From assembly GCA_028673005.1 (NCBI GenBank), contig CM054113.1:206699504-206763503 (forward strand): a stretch of DNA of 64,000 nucleotides, written 5' to 3'. Positions 12,428 to 25,983 of the stretch are shown here, one piece after another (the first letter of the stretch is position 1; each line of letters begins with the position of its first letter). The position numbers and the translations under genes were made by a program. Origin of the DNA: Tanypteryx hageni. Taxonomy: Eukaryota > Arthropoda > Insecta > Odonata > Petaluridae. The notes beneath the pieces were generated by a model. It made no database searches, was not told where the DNA came from, and worked only from the letters and a program-made list of their open reading frames with translations.

Positions 12428-15400
12428 ATGGTCAGAGGGAGACAAGAATGGACTTTCTTGTCCCTGAATGTTTGCTCCGTCCGCAGTGGGGCTAAGTGGG
12501 CTCAACTCACGGCTTTCTTGCGACGTTGGTCGCCGGATATAGTCTTCCTCCAGGAGACTAATTCGACGGCGGCCCCTTTTCCAAACCTCCCGGAGTACCG
12601 CATGCACTTCAATGGCCCTCGGACTCCCAGAACTGGCACGGCGGTGTTTTTCAAACACTCCCTCCGAGCGGTGGTAACGCACGACGTCGTCACCTTCGAC
12701 GGCCACGTCCAGGAAATCGACCTGAGGTTTGAAGATCTTCCCGGTGCAGTACTCCGGCTGGTGTGTTTCTACGGACCGCACGACGAACCGGTGGCGGTCG
12801 AGGCCACGGAGGCCCTCGAGTTGTCCATAGCGCACCGCATGCGCGACGCAGATGATACGTGTGTGGTGCTCGCGGGTGACTTCAACGTCGCGCTTGATCC
12901 CGCCCGAGATAGGTCCTCGGGTGTGGAACGTCATCCTCGCTTCGCCTCTGCCCTAGGGGACTTAGTGGAGCGTCACCGGCTGGTGGACGTTTGGAGCGAG
13001 ATGCACCCCCACCGTCCTGGACACACTTTTTACGGACGCGGGCCTGGAGAACCCAGCGCGAGACTGGACAGATTCTATCTGTCCAGCTCCAAGCTACCGG
13101 CAGTCGCGGACATCCACCTGTTGCGGTCCTTCTCCGACCACAAGGCAGTCGTGATGCGTCTCGCGCTTGCAGACAACGCGCCACGCACTTCACCCTGGCG
13201 CTTTGACAACGGGCTGCTCGATTCGGAGGATTACGTCGCCCACACCAAATCCCTCATCACCTCCTTCCTTGAGGACTCCCTAGGCGATCCGTCTCTGCGG
13301 TGGGAAAAACTCAAGGACGACCTAAAATCTCACGCCATCATGTACCGGCGTGTCCTTCTCCGGGCTTTGTCGACCGAGGTCGGGGTGGATTGGTACAGGG
13401 TGGAAGGGGAGAAAATTCTGCAGCGGCTCGGGTGGGACCAACTGGCCGCCAACGACAGGCCCGCAGCGGCGCATCTAGTGCGTTGGGCGGGTAGATGCCG
13501 GCCTAGGCAGCTCAAGGACATTGCTGACGAGGGTACGTTGCTGACGGAACCGAGCGCCATCCGTGCGGCCGTCTTGCGCCACTTCTCCGCGATCTACGCC
13601 GACGTCGGCGGGACTGAGGACGACCCCGAGGACCGGAGGGAGTTGGGTGAGCTCCTTAGGCTGTCGGAACCGGAGCAGCTCTTCCTCGATTCGCCGCTGA
13701 CAGCCCACGACTACTCCGAGGCCTTGCGGCGACTGAGTCGCAAAAATCCCCTGGTCTCGATGGCCTCACCACCGAGTTTTACTCGACCTTCTGGGGGCTT
13801 CTCCGGATTCCTTTCCAGGAGATGGTCGAGGACAGCTTCTCCAAGGGGCGATTGCCGCTTTCGACCTCGACGGCGGTGATTGCCTTGATCGACAAGGGAG
13901 GCGATGGCCGATCGATTGCGAACTGGAGGCCCATTTCCCTGCTCAACACGGACTACAAGATCCTGGCTAAGGCGCTTTCCGCGAGGTTCTCTTCGGTAAT
14001 AGCTTCCGTGATCTCTCCGGAACAAGGCTACTGCGTCCCCGAGCGGACCATCTTCGACAACATCGCTCTTGTGAGGGACACCATCCGGCTGGAGAACGAG
14101 AGGAATTCCCCCTCGGCATTGCTCTCCCTCGATCAGCGGAACGCCTTCGACAGGGTCTTGCACGGGCACCTGTTTCGCACCTTGCAGGACATGGGGTTTG
14201 GCAGCACCGTCATCGGGTGGATACGAACCATTTATTCTGGGGCGAGGGGCTTGGTTCGGGTCGCCGACTCTCTCTGTGGCCCCATCCCCTTTTTGCGAGG
14301 GATACGGCAAGGTTGCCCCTTGTCTGGACAGCTCTACTCCCTCTCCATCGAGCCCTTGCTTTCCCTGCTGAGGAGAAACCTGCGAGGGATTCCCCCCCCC
14401 CCCGCCAGCCGAGACCGCCCTCACCGTCAGCGCCTACGCCGACGACGTCTGCGTCTTCCTAGGAGAGGAGGAGGACTTCGCCCGGCTCTCTCGCTCCTTC
14501 GAGCGGTACGCGCTCCTGTCCGGTGCTCTCCTGAACGCCGCCAAGAGCAGAGGCCTATGGATGGGGAGATGGAGGACCCGTCCGGATGCACCGTTGGGCT
14601 TCAATTGGTCGAGTGATGGCGTCAAATGTCTCGGCGTTTGGCTCGACAACGACCCGCAAAGGGAGAGGGACGCGAACAACGCTGCGCTTACCCAGAAGAT
14701 CACGACGGGCCTGACCAAGTGGACACCGAGGGTGGCACCGATGTCCTTGAGGGGCCGCGTCCTCGCGGTCAACAGATTCATCGCCCCGCGTATATGGCAC
14801 ATCTTGCAGGTGTACACCCCACCTAGCGCTTTCCTGCACGGTCTGCAGAGCAGGCTGGTGGCCTTTGTCTGGAATGGGGGCAGGCACTGGACCGGCACAG
14901 CCACCGTCTCCGCGCCACTTGCCGCGGGAGGGTTGGGCATGGTGGACATCGCCCAGAAGATGCAGGCTTTAAGGTTCCTTCTCGCGCAACGTCTCCTCTT
15001 CGGTCCCCCGGACAATCCCTGGAGGATCCTCGCAGCCGACCGCCTGGCTGGCTACGGGAGGGAGGGTGATGCCCTTCGAGTCTTCTACAACCCGGCCCCA
15101 TTCCGGAGGACCAATAACCTCGGGGCGTTCTACAACTCGGTAGTTCAGGCGTGGAAGACCATCAAACCTAGGGTGTCGGCGGACAGGGACGGGCGGCCTT
15201 TCCCGACCGGATGGCCCCCGCCGGAACCGCTCCCGGAATTCACCATATACAGCCGAAAATTTAACACCAACAGGGGCCTGCCTTTGGCCAAACGATCCGT
15301 CTACGGGGAATATCTGTACGCGACGACGCGAGACACGTGGCCTATGAAGGGCGCGTATACCGGCTGCGCCATTAATTGGCTGGGAGTTAGGGACCATCCC

Positions 15401-15946
15401 TCCCTCGGTCGCGATGCCGATGTAGCGTGGAGGCTCGCCCACGGGAGATTGGCCGACGCGAACTTCCTCGATCGCAGCGGGACAAGGCCAGGTGAAGAGT
15501 GCCCTTGGTGCCAAGGGGAGACGGGGGACGCGTGGCATCTCTTTTTCGCCTGCTGCAAGGTCAGGGGGGTCTGGCAGACAACGGCTCGTCTACTGAAATC
15601 CTTGACCGGTGAGAGTAGGGTGACCGCGGAAACCCTCTTCAGCGGGATGGCGACCAGGACGAGGGGTTTGAGAAATGAGTTCCGCCTGGCGAACTATCTC
15701 CTGACCCTGACAAAAGGCGCGATCTACAGGGAGTTTACGCTGTTCTTCCGCGACAAAAAGGAGACGGTGGACTACTTATTGGAATTCAAATCGGCCCTCA
15801 GAAAGAGACTCATGACGGAGTGGCGCCAGAGCAAGGTGGAAGGCAAGGAGGCGACCTTCCTCCGCTTTTGGGGCATGAAAGGCCTGCTCTGCGCAATCGA
15901 AGATGGGTCATTGGTATTGAACGCGGATACGTTTGACGCGAATTAA
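12428..15946 (+). pseudogene. LINE ORF2: endonuclease plus reverse transcriptase, with two compensating frameshifts
   Basis: ORF2 nicks target DNA and copies the element RNA onto the nick. Residues 1-245 are an apurinic-type endonuclease with all key motifs visible: N14, E43 in LQETN, Y115, D151 and N153 in AGDFN, RLDR at 212-215, and SDH at 236-238. The reverse transcriptase follows, with NWRPISLLNTDYK, the motif A aspartate in SLDQRNAFDRV, the RQGCPLSG motif, and the catalytic YADD at 14435-14446. Near the C-terminus is C-X2-C-X8-H-X4-C (CPWC to FFAC, about 15498-15551). A frame change at about 13742-13746 (an A run) drops one base, and a second in a 12-C run at 14392-14403 restores the original frame. 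Between them lies about 650 bp in the other frame. No other stop interrupts it. The total of roughly 1170 residues is normal for the class. The frameshifts may be real decay or homopolymer sequencing errors. Confidence 0.9.
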
Positions 15947-16170
15947 CTTCTGCCCGTCGAGCCCTTCGGCAGGTAACGGGCGGGGATCACGCTCCAAGAT
16001 TGCGGTTGCAGCCCCTTTGGCGGAGCGCCCCCGACCGGGACTGTCCGGGGCCGACGTGGCTGTGACTGATCAAAATTAGGCACGGTGCTGACTGAGTGTG
16101 GGACATAAAACTGAAAATGATGATGAATAATAAATAAGGTGAAGACGTGAGAATTCCCCCATACCGTGCC
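15947..16170 (+). other. LINE 3' UTR with stem-loops
   Basis: The 3' UTR is where a LINE reverse transcriptase usually recognises its RNA. Three foldable pieces are visible. GCCCGT and ACGGGC pair around a loop at about 15952-15980. CCCC and GGGG flank the loop at about 16029-16050. GGCACGGT (16079-16086) is perfectly complementary to ACCGTGCC (16163-16170), which closes a stem immediately before the (AAT)n tail. The last stem would place the tail at a defined helix end. Confidence 0.6.
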
Positions 16171-19019
<2,849 letters not shown>

Positions 19020-19115
19020 TGTCTGTCTGTCAGCGAGATTCGAACCCGCGACCCTAGCATTGGGAACGAGAAACGCAAACCACCCCTCTACCAAGGCCTC
19101 AAACTGAAAAAAATA
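19020..19115 (-). mobile_element. tRNA-derived SINE head (minus strand)
   Basis: On the minus strand, GGGTTCGAATCTCGC (B box) follows CCAATGCTAGGGTCGC and an A-box region containing AGAGGGGTGG. It shares a 25-base identical core with the plus-strand SINE at 22739. The 7-nt loop AATGCTA sits between CCC and GGG, as in a shortened anticodon arm. The full cloverleaf does not pair, so this is a SINE and not a tRNA gene. The 3' body runs towards lower coordinates and contains a GACA repeat. Confidence 0.75.
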
Positions 19116-19639
19116 GCTTCCATTTGAGCAAAAAACGATCAGGAGGAAAGTACGACAGAAGGGTAAAAGAAAAGGTGCAAAAGAAAATATACTAATATGC
19201 ATGGCTATTGGAGATACACGAGGTAAGTCTACCCCGTTTAATCTTGAAATCATTCAACCATAAGATGGGCTCGATATTTTTCTGCAGAATTACTTTACAT
19301 TATATAGGTAAACTTTACATGAATGAGCTGCATAAAGGAGGGAGGTGAAGGGGGGGATGAAAAAGGTTGGAGATAGAGAGAGAGGAAAATAAAGTACGGA
19401 AAGAGAAAGAGTAGGTGAGAGATGTGAATAAAAAGAGAGAATAGTGTACAGATGGCAGACAGAGTTAACGACAGGGGAAAAGAGGGCAAGGGAAAACAAT
19501 AAGGAAGGGCGAAGTCAAGAAAAAGACCGTAGGAAGGGAAGAAATAGGAAAGGAAAAGAGAGCATTAGTTAAGCCGGACGAGTGGGCGTTTTTAAGCACG
19601 TCTGTTTCGTTTCATTTTCAAGTAAAACGGGGTCACAAG

Positions 19640-19935
19640 GGTGGGTGGGATGGTGTCGGGGGCAAGAGTGGGCTGGGCTTCGTGAGCGGGGGCTGGGCGA
19701 GAGAGACGTGAGAAGGAGAGGGGGAGTGAGAGGGGGAGTTGGAGAGGGGGAGTGGGAGGAGGGGGGTGAGAGGGGGGAGGGAGATGAGAGGGGGGAGGAG
19801 GGGGAGAGGGGTGGTGAGAGAAGGGGTGAGAGAGGAGGTGAGAGGGGAGGAGGGGTGAGAGGGGGGAGGAACGGGAGGGAGAGAACGGTGGAGGTGAAGG
19901 AGGATGAAAGGAGTAGGAGGAAGAGGGACGAGATT
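19640..19935. repeat. G/A-rich polypurine tract
   Basis: About 300 bp of GGGAGA-type purine DNA on the plus strand. The proline- and serine-rich minus-strand frame and the Gly/Glu/Arg-rich plus-strand frame across it reflect composition only. Mirror-symmetric purine tracts such as this can form triplex DNA. Confidence 0.9.
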
Positions 19936-20075
19936 CATAGTCTTGGATGCGAAGAGAAGTGCCTAGCGGAGGCGGAAAGGAAGAGAAAGAGAAAAAGGAG
20001 AATCTCTGGAATTCGGTGTCCTTGCGGCGGTTGCGGAGCCTACTGACCGTTGCCACGCCCATATGGGGAGGGAGG

Positions 20076-20124
20076 ATGAGACGAGCGGTCGCACTCCTCC
20101 TCGCCTCCCTCGCAGGTAGCCTAG
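20076..20124 (+). CDS. candidate first coding exon with signal peptide (speculative)
   Basis: An ATG at 20076 opens MRRAVALLLASLAG, which has the positive start and hydrophobic core of a secretory signal peptide. It is followed at once by two splice-donor-like sites: CAG/GTAGCC after 20115 and TAG/GTAACG after 20124. A CpG-rich environment upstream would suit a first exon. I do not see a downstream exon that could be joined with confidence, and without one the product is unknown. It may be chance, as a 13-residue hydrophobic run is not rare. Confidence 0.25.
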
Positions 20125-22100
20125 GTAACGCTACACCCGGCCATTTCACTCTCGAAATAAAAAGGCCGATTTCCTTTCTCCTCCTCTGGATGAAAAAGAG
20201 AATTTTACGACTCAGCGTTTTCCCGACGTTCCCCCGTAATTACTTTAATTTCGCCGTTCGTTTCCGGCGTTGCCAAGCCGACGTCTCGAGAAATCCTCCG
20301 CGTATCGCATCCTTCGGCGTTCTGAGAAAACCGCGCGGAAAGGAGGGACGGGGGCGTCGACTTGGTGGGAGCTCTCTTGCCTCGCAGCGGCACCTGGCGA
20401 AAAATAAAGAAAACTCCCTCTCCGAGGATGCCTGTGTCGCAGTCTCGCGCACATGTCGGAGGTAAACTCCGCTGCCTTTCTTTCGGAAAAGGATCAAATG
20501 TTCGCGAAATATGTAACAAAAACATCGAGGCGCATCGCGTGACACGGATTCCTCGCCGCGTACGAGATGGAACGCAAAGGAAGTCTGGAGTTTTCGAATG
20601 TCTCCGTTGATTTATCCGTATAATTTTGGATTCGACGCGTTCGAAAAAATGAGGCAAATCTTCTTAGATTTTTTAACTTTAACGTAAAGCCTCGAGAAAA
20701 CCAATTAAATATTCCATCGTGCTGTGTTCTACTACATTGGGGGATGTTTTATAAGGTGGAGAAACTAGGGCGAAAAATCTCGTTAAGAAATACGATAATT
20801 ATCTCAGAAATTGAGGAAGTTAACAAGACTATTCCACCGACGCGATGACTAGGTAGGTAATTACAGGGATTTGATAACGAGATTTTATCTAGCTGGTCAC
20901 TCCTTTTGTCCATTTTTCAGCAAAACTAGGAATGAGGGTCCTAAATTTCATCTCGTAAACCATCCCGAATTACGGATGAATCTGGCTCCTTACTCTTGTC
21001 TGACGCGTGAATCTTCGATATCGAACCGACACCGCAAGTTGCGCCACCGAGCTGGAGCCGACGGAACGCTATTTAATGCAAGTCAAATCCTTTGAGAAAG
21101 GCTCGAACTACACCCACGCGTCTCGCTCCCACTCTTGTTTAGTTTCCTTTTAACTCGTCTACCTCCTCCGCTGCCGCTGGAGCCACCGTCCTTTCTTATT
21201 TATCCTTTCATTTCGACCAGTACTTCCTCCCCTTCCCCTGGCATCTCTCCTAACTTTCCATCCCTTCTCTTCTTGAAATTCACTCACCGACAGACAGACA
21301 CGTCCCTTAGCCGTATTTTTCTCCATCTCATTTCCTTTTGCTCCCTGCGAAAAGAAAACCCCGTGGAGCAATGCGAGCGTGATGCACCCAGCAGCGCCTC
21401 CAACCTCGAGGAAAAAGTAATCATTTTCCTCTTCTCTTCAAGAGAGAGGATGTTGAATAAAAGTCACTGAACGCCACACACGACAAAAAAAAACCTTGGC
21501 CTCGGCGATGAAATTTATCGTCGCCGAAGCGTAAAAATGAGTTCAGAGGCGGATATATCTTCCACTAATGCCTCAAGTGGAGCGTATATTATTAACTCGT
21601 CGACGACTTTCTGTAGGCAAAAAATAACTCAAAAGTACTCTAAATTATAAGGAGACGTATCTCATCGGTAGAATGAGAGGAGCTTCTTCGCTAATGACTG
21701 TTTTGGGTTTTAAGAATATTTTGAAAACTAATTACTTGACACGAGTAATTTTTATCGAGGTCGACCACTGAGGAAGACTATTTGTAGCCGAGTCGCTCAT
21801 CTTGTTTGCTCGACCATTTCAGAAATTAGAATAATCTGTGTTATTTATTTGATAAGATAAGCAATGGTAGTTAGTGCAAATTTGAATTGAAAATAAAAAT
21901 AAAGCCTGATCAAGTTTTTCTAGCTGTGGTGAGGTATTGAGACAAAGAGGTAGAGGCCAAATCAAAATAATAACCGCAAGAATGATGGAAATTTTTAAAT
22001 GCCTCATTTCTAGGAAGTTTCACTAAGGCACACGCACAGATTAAAAATGAAATTTTTTGGACAGTTACAATAGAATTCCTTTGATTTTAACTGGCGTTCA
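20125..22100. other. noncoding stretch with no recognised gene
   Basis: I see short frames only. A small hairpin built on TCGGCGAT and ATCGTCGCCGA lies at about 21504-21530. A weak Penelope-like string CTGAGGAAGACT...AGCCGAG lies at about 21766-21795. Confidence 0.4.
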
Positions 22101-22144
22101 TAGGCAGAATAGTGCCGAATAGTACAGAGAAAGGACGCGAAGCG

Positions 22145-22550
22145 TGTTATTTTTCACTATTTAGACCGCAGATGAAATATGCCTTCAATATATGGGATCC
22201 GTATGAGAATGGCCATGTAATTCAGTTAGAAAGAGTACAGCGGAGAGCAGCCAAATTCGTTAAACAAAAGTACGAACATATGGAAAGCGTAACATCATTA
22301 TTGAAGGACAAAATGGAGATCTCTGGAAGACCGTAGAAAGCGCTCAAGGTTAAGGCTCCAAGAGAAATACAGATCAGAATGTCTGGCGGAGGATGTATTG
22401 GGAATAATTGAGGCTCAAACGTGCATAGGTAGAAACGATCATGGCGATAAGATGCGTGAGATCGATTATAGAGGCTCATTCTTTCGGAGAAAAATACGAG
22501 ACCATAACAGGAAAGACAACTCTGTGAGTAATACCGTTAGTTGGGCCTAG
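22145..22550 (+). pseudogene. C-terminal fragment of a non-LTR retrotransposon ORF2
   Basis: The translation contains LFRPQMKYAFNIWDPY followed by IQLERVQRRAAKFV, the conserved post-RT region of jockey/CR1-type LINE polyproteins (usual form: RP-LEYA--VWDPY---I--LE-VQRRAARFV). The frame shifts by one at about 22318, then continues as SLEDRRKRSRLRLQEKYRSE and SFFRRKIRDHN, matching the typical C-terminal SFF-RTIR-WN block, to a stop at 22548-22550. Everything upstream, including the RT active site and endonuclease, is missing, so this is a 5'-truncated dead copy. A remnant 3' UTR continues to about 22700. Confidence 0.85.
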
Positions 22551-22705
22551 GTACATTGCACCCCTTGCCACCAACCAGTTTGGTGAATTGCAGGGAAACA
22601 TGTAGATGGGATTTTGTCTTAGGACACGGCCTTTGAACGGAATTCGCTTCAAGTGAAACACTTTCAAGTTGCACAAATGGTGATGCAGTCCAGACACTGA
22701 TTAAC
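22551..22705 (+). mobile_element. probable 3' UTR of the truncated LINE
   Basis: The bases after the stop include CCCCTTGCCACCAACCAG and GCAGGGAAACATGTAGATG. These resemble the end of jockey/CR1-type LINEs, where the reading frame stops shortly before the 3' terminus. The exact end is not clear. A SINE begins about 35 bp further on. Confidence 0.5.
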
Positions 22706-22738
22706 AAGTAGCCACAAGACTATAATCTTACGTTCTCT

Positions 22739-22935
22739 GCCGAGGCAGAGGGGTGGCTAGCGCGTCTGGCTCCCAATGCTAGGGTCGCGGGTTCGAGTCC
22801 CGCCTTGATTGTGTTTGTCTTTGTTGTTATTTCAATATTGTTATTTGTTCTTGATATTCGGTGTAATTGGCCTTATGCTGTCTCTGAGTTCTTGACAATA
22901 AATACATAAATAAAAATAACAACAACTAAAAAGTC
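22739..22935 (+). mobile_element. tRNA-derived SINE (plus strand)
   Basis: The head has an A-box region GGTGGCTAGCGCGTCTGG and a perfect B box GGGTTCGAGTCCC (about 22789-22801), spaced as in a tRNA promoter. The anticodon-arm equivalent CCC-AATGCTA-GGG has TGC at the centre of the loop, which would suggest an alanine tRNA source, but the acceptor and other stems fail. The body (GTTTGTCTTTGTTG to about 22890) ends in an A-rich tail with AATAAATACATAAATAAAAATAAC broken repeats. A related head lies on the minus strand at 19020-19115. It is transcribed by Pol III when active and borrows a LINE's enzyme to move. Confidence 0.85.
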
Positions 22936-23414
22936 AACATTCAGTGGGTACAAATAAAAATGATATTTTTATGATTGGAAGCATAAGATTTTTCGTTGGT
23001 AAACGAGAAAGGGATAGTCCAAAAAGCGAATTCGTTTATAGCGAGGAAATGCAGCAGCGATTTTAAACGAAAAGTGAAATTTTACAGGTCACAGTTAATG
23101 TAAAGTCAGTTCTGTCCTGAATGAACACAAAGGCAGGCAGTATGCGAAGTGCAATTCTTTCCGCATGCCATGCCATTTATAAGGTTTGGAAGGCGCAAAG
23201 AGACTCCAAAGATAAACAGTGCGACATCAGAGTTCATCTCTTCAACGCCGTGATTTACGCCAACAATCACAACCGCGCCGAAATTTGCGCAAGCGGCGAA
23301 ATGGCTTTCTGGAAGTTTCTACACTCTTAAGGGATTCAATCTCGCCTCATAACGTCTTCTTACTAAGGGTACGACCATCGACGGTCGACTATATTATAAA
23401 ATTAAATTATTAAA

Positions 23415-24110
23415 AGTGGTATCTGGAGCATCTCCCCTCCCCCTCCCCCCCCGCCCTGCGACAGCTAACTAAAAGAGGCGAAGGTTTTTTTCGAGTTTGC
23501 ATTGATAACTAGTAGGGGGGAGGGAACCGAGAAGGTGGAGGGGCAGAGAGAGAGGATAAAAGTGGCCACCCTTAATGGAATGGAGGAGCCATGGTTGAAA
23601 ATCCTTTTAACCCCAACACAAACTCCATTTTCCCTTTCACTCGTCCCCCCTCCCCCCCACCATTTCCAACGCTTACCTTCTCCTAAACTCGCCCACACCC
23701 ACTTTTGTACTCCCACGCACCCAGCAACCGCTTTGGTCGCACCCTCACCCTCTCCATCCTTTTGCACCAACTAGCTCTCACTCCACCGTTTCTAGCGCTC
23801 ACTACCTTGCTTTCCCTCTCCTCCACCTCTCTTGTCTTTCTCATCATCCTCTCTACTCCTCACCCTCACTTTTCCTCTCATTCCCTCAACCTCTCTACTC
23901 CCCATCTTCTCTTCTCCTCTCCATCTCTACTCTTCATCCTCTCCACTCCTTACCCTCTCCATTCCTTAACCTCTCTACTCCTCACTCTCTTTATTCCTCA
24001 CCATCTCTCTTCTTTCTCTTTCTCTTTCTTCCCATCTCTCTTCACATTCTCACTCCTCCCATCATCCCTTCCACCGCCCCTGTCCTCCTTCACCCTCTTT
24101 CCTCCCTAAC
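23415..24110. repeat. pyrimidine-rich low-complexity region
   Basis: CT-rich DNA, with C runs at about 23430-23450 and 23645-23660. Frames across it translate into Ser/Leu/Pro-rich strings of no recognisable family. I see no gene in it. Confidence 0.85.
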
Positions 24111-24189
24111 ATACTGTTGAAATTTTTTACCTATTATTGATCAGTGTATTGACTAAATGTTATCCCTAAATGTTCTTATGATAACAATA

Positions 24190-24204
24190 GGGGGCTCTGC
24201 CCCC
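24190..24204. other. GC-rich hairpin GGGGGCTCTGCCCCC
   Basis: A perfect six-base stem (GGGGGC/GCCCCC would need the T-C loop to be short) opens a GC-rich island of about 60 bp in AT-rich DNA. It looks like the terminus of an interspersed repeat, but I cannot identify the family. Confidence 0.35.
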
Positions 24205-24521
24205 TACTCACTACCGCTCGCCAACCCCCGGGCTCCGCTCGGCGTTCAATGAGGTCACTAACTGCGCTATCTACAATTCGTCAGTGGCCGCGTAAAGAAT
24301 TATCGAAAACATCAGTGGACAGACAACACGGTCTACTTTTTTGTGTAATAGAGAGATTTTGTTGTTTTTTCCCTCATTTCATGTTATCTTTGTATATTAA
24401 TGCATACTTTCATAACTGGATATAGGCGCAAGAGGGTACTGGTTAGCCTCAATCTCGGCCAGGAAAATAAAATCTCTATTTCTCTTTCATCTCCCTCCCT
24501 TTTCTGGAACTTAATTTATGT

Positions 24522-25337
24522 TAGGGTGACCAGACGTCCCGGATTTTGACTTAACGTCCCGTTGTCCCGATAAAGTTCTTCGGGGCAACTAATTGTCCCA
24601 GTTTTTATGTTTCAGCCTTACAAAATCTCCTTGCCACAAAAATATCATTAATGTGTTCAATCGGAATCACATTTTAATCTAAAATACAAAAATTGCTTAT
24701 TAAATCTTGTTACGATCGGTGGTATTCATATTTTTCGGAATTGAAATTCAAAAGCAGACCACAGAGAAGAAATTATGTGTCTTTTTGTTTTTGTTTCGGG
24801 CAAATAATGCACACGTAAAAAGAATGTTTCGAAAATAAATTATGAATGATCTGACAATCAAAACAGCCTTGACGTTAAAATAATCAATATCAATTTATTA
24901 TGTGTTTAAATTAAATATGAATTTTCAAGTATTTTCCGATGATTAAAAATAACAAAAATTTGAAAGAGACAGGCAGGCGTAGTCTAAAAAATTAATAATT
25001 ATATAAATTTATATAAAAATGAAATAGAAGCCATATAGTGCTATTTAATCTTCTTTGCTATTTGTATACATATTTAACTTTATTATTTGCCCTTTAAATC
25101 GTGACATATTGAGTTGTAAGATTTTTTACATATTCATTTATTTGAAATTATTTGTTGATAACATTGAGCAAAATTGTGTTCTGCATTTGAGAAGCTTATT
25201 TATTTTTAATGTAAGTATATGTAATTAAAAAGATACGAAAATTCAGGTTGTCCCGGATTTTTCCCGATCATGTCCCGGATTTTCCTGTTCAGGTCGTGTA
25301 TGTCCCGGTTTTGCTTCCTAAGAATCTGGATATCCTA
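24522..25337 (+). mobile_element. DNA-transposon-like element with TAGGGTGACCAGA ends (816 bp)
   Basis: The left end TAGGGTGACCAGA matches the reverse complement of the right end (TAGGATATCCAGA) at 10 of 13 bases. Subterminal repeats of TCCCGG sit near both ends: TCCCGGATTTT at about 24538, and three further copies (TCCCGGATTTT twice, TCCCGGTTTT once) at about 25252-25315. The interior is AT-rich and noncoding. The family is not certain; arrays of subterminal repeats like this are typical transposase-binding sites of DNA transposons. I cannot see a clear target duplication. A second left-end copy lies at 62149. Confidence 0.65.
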
Positions 25338-25605
25338 GCTTAACTCCTATTTTCCCATATTGCCACTTTCTCTCTCTCTCTCCTTTTATCCCTCCATTCG
25401 CACTTATCGCATCTCATTTCTCTTTCCTTCTATTTGCTCTCTTCACCCGATTCCTTTATTCCCCGACGCACTCCTGTGCACTAACCATTTCTCTACCTCC
25501 ATCTCTATCGTTCTTTTATCCTTCCTAACCGACTATTTTTTTGTGTCCGCACGCAATTCCTCCCAATCATCCGATCCTTTTCAATCCCGAACGCTTTCTC
25601 TCACG

Positions 25606-25641
25606 CAGGGCCGGATTAAGGCTTTGGGAGGCCCGGGGCAC
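25606..25641 (+). mobile_element. hAT-like terminus (CAGGGCCGGATTAAG type)
   Basis: CAGGGCCGGATTAAGG followed by GGAGGCCCGGGGCAC is a common animal hAT/MITE end. No convincing partner end is present nearby. The inverted GGCACGTGCC...CCTTAATCCGGC at 27816-27862 could be the right end of the same 2.2-kb element, but the flanks do not match as a target duplication. Confidence 0.55.
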
Positions 25642-25854
25642 TTAAGACAAGGGGGCTCTTGTAGTATTGCCCACATGGCAAACACATACAATGAAGAGCA
25701 TGGTCATAAATATCTTTTGTGAATGTCATATTTCTAGGTGGTAAATATTATTAGAAAGGCAGACTGACCAAATCAACAACTACATTTAAAAATGTACTTG
25801 CCTTAAGTATCTCCAAAAGTCACAATAAGGTTAAAAAACTCTATGCGCATGTCA

Positions 25855-25895
25855 GCTACAAAGCAGCCGTCTTCAGTGGTAATTCACCGAAAATA
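25855..25895 (-). mobile_element. possible Penelope-like tail motif (minus strand)
   Basis: The minus strand reads CTGAAGACGGCTGC then GTAGCTGACATG. Its CTGAAGA, stem (GGCTGC with GTAGCT) and degenerate CGAAA box (TGACA) follow the order seen in Penelope-like termini. It is short and decayed. Confidence 0.35.
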
Positions 25896-25964
25896 GATAC
25901 TAAAAGAATTCTTTTTACATTTAGACATCTTTAAAACTATAAATATATGTAGTATTATGTATTA

Positions 25965-25983
25965 TATATATATATATATATAG
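25965..25983. repeat. short (TA)n run
   Basis: A run of roughly nine TA units in AT-rich DNA. Confidence 0.9.

Noticed and set aside
13711..14424. 237-codon minus-strand frame
   Set aside because: It lies antisense to the conserved reverse transcriptase of ORF2, and GC-rich coding DNA often leaves such frames open.
22739..22810. True tRNA gene
   Set aside because: A and B boxes are good but the acceptor, D and anticodon stems do not pair properly, and a SINE body with an A-rich tail follows.
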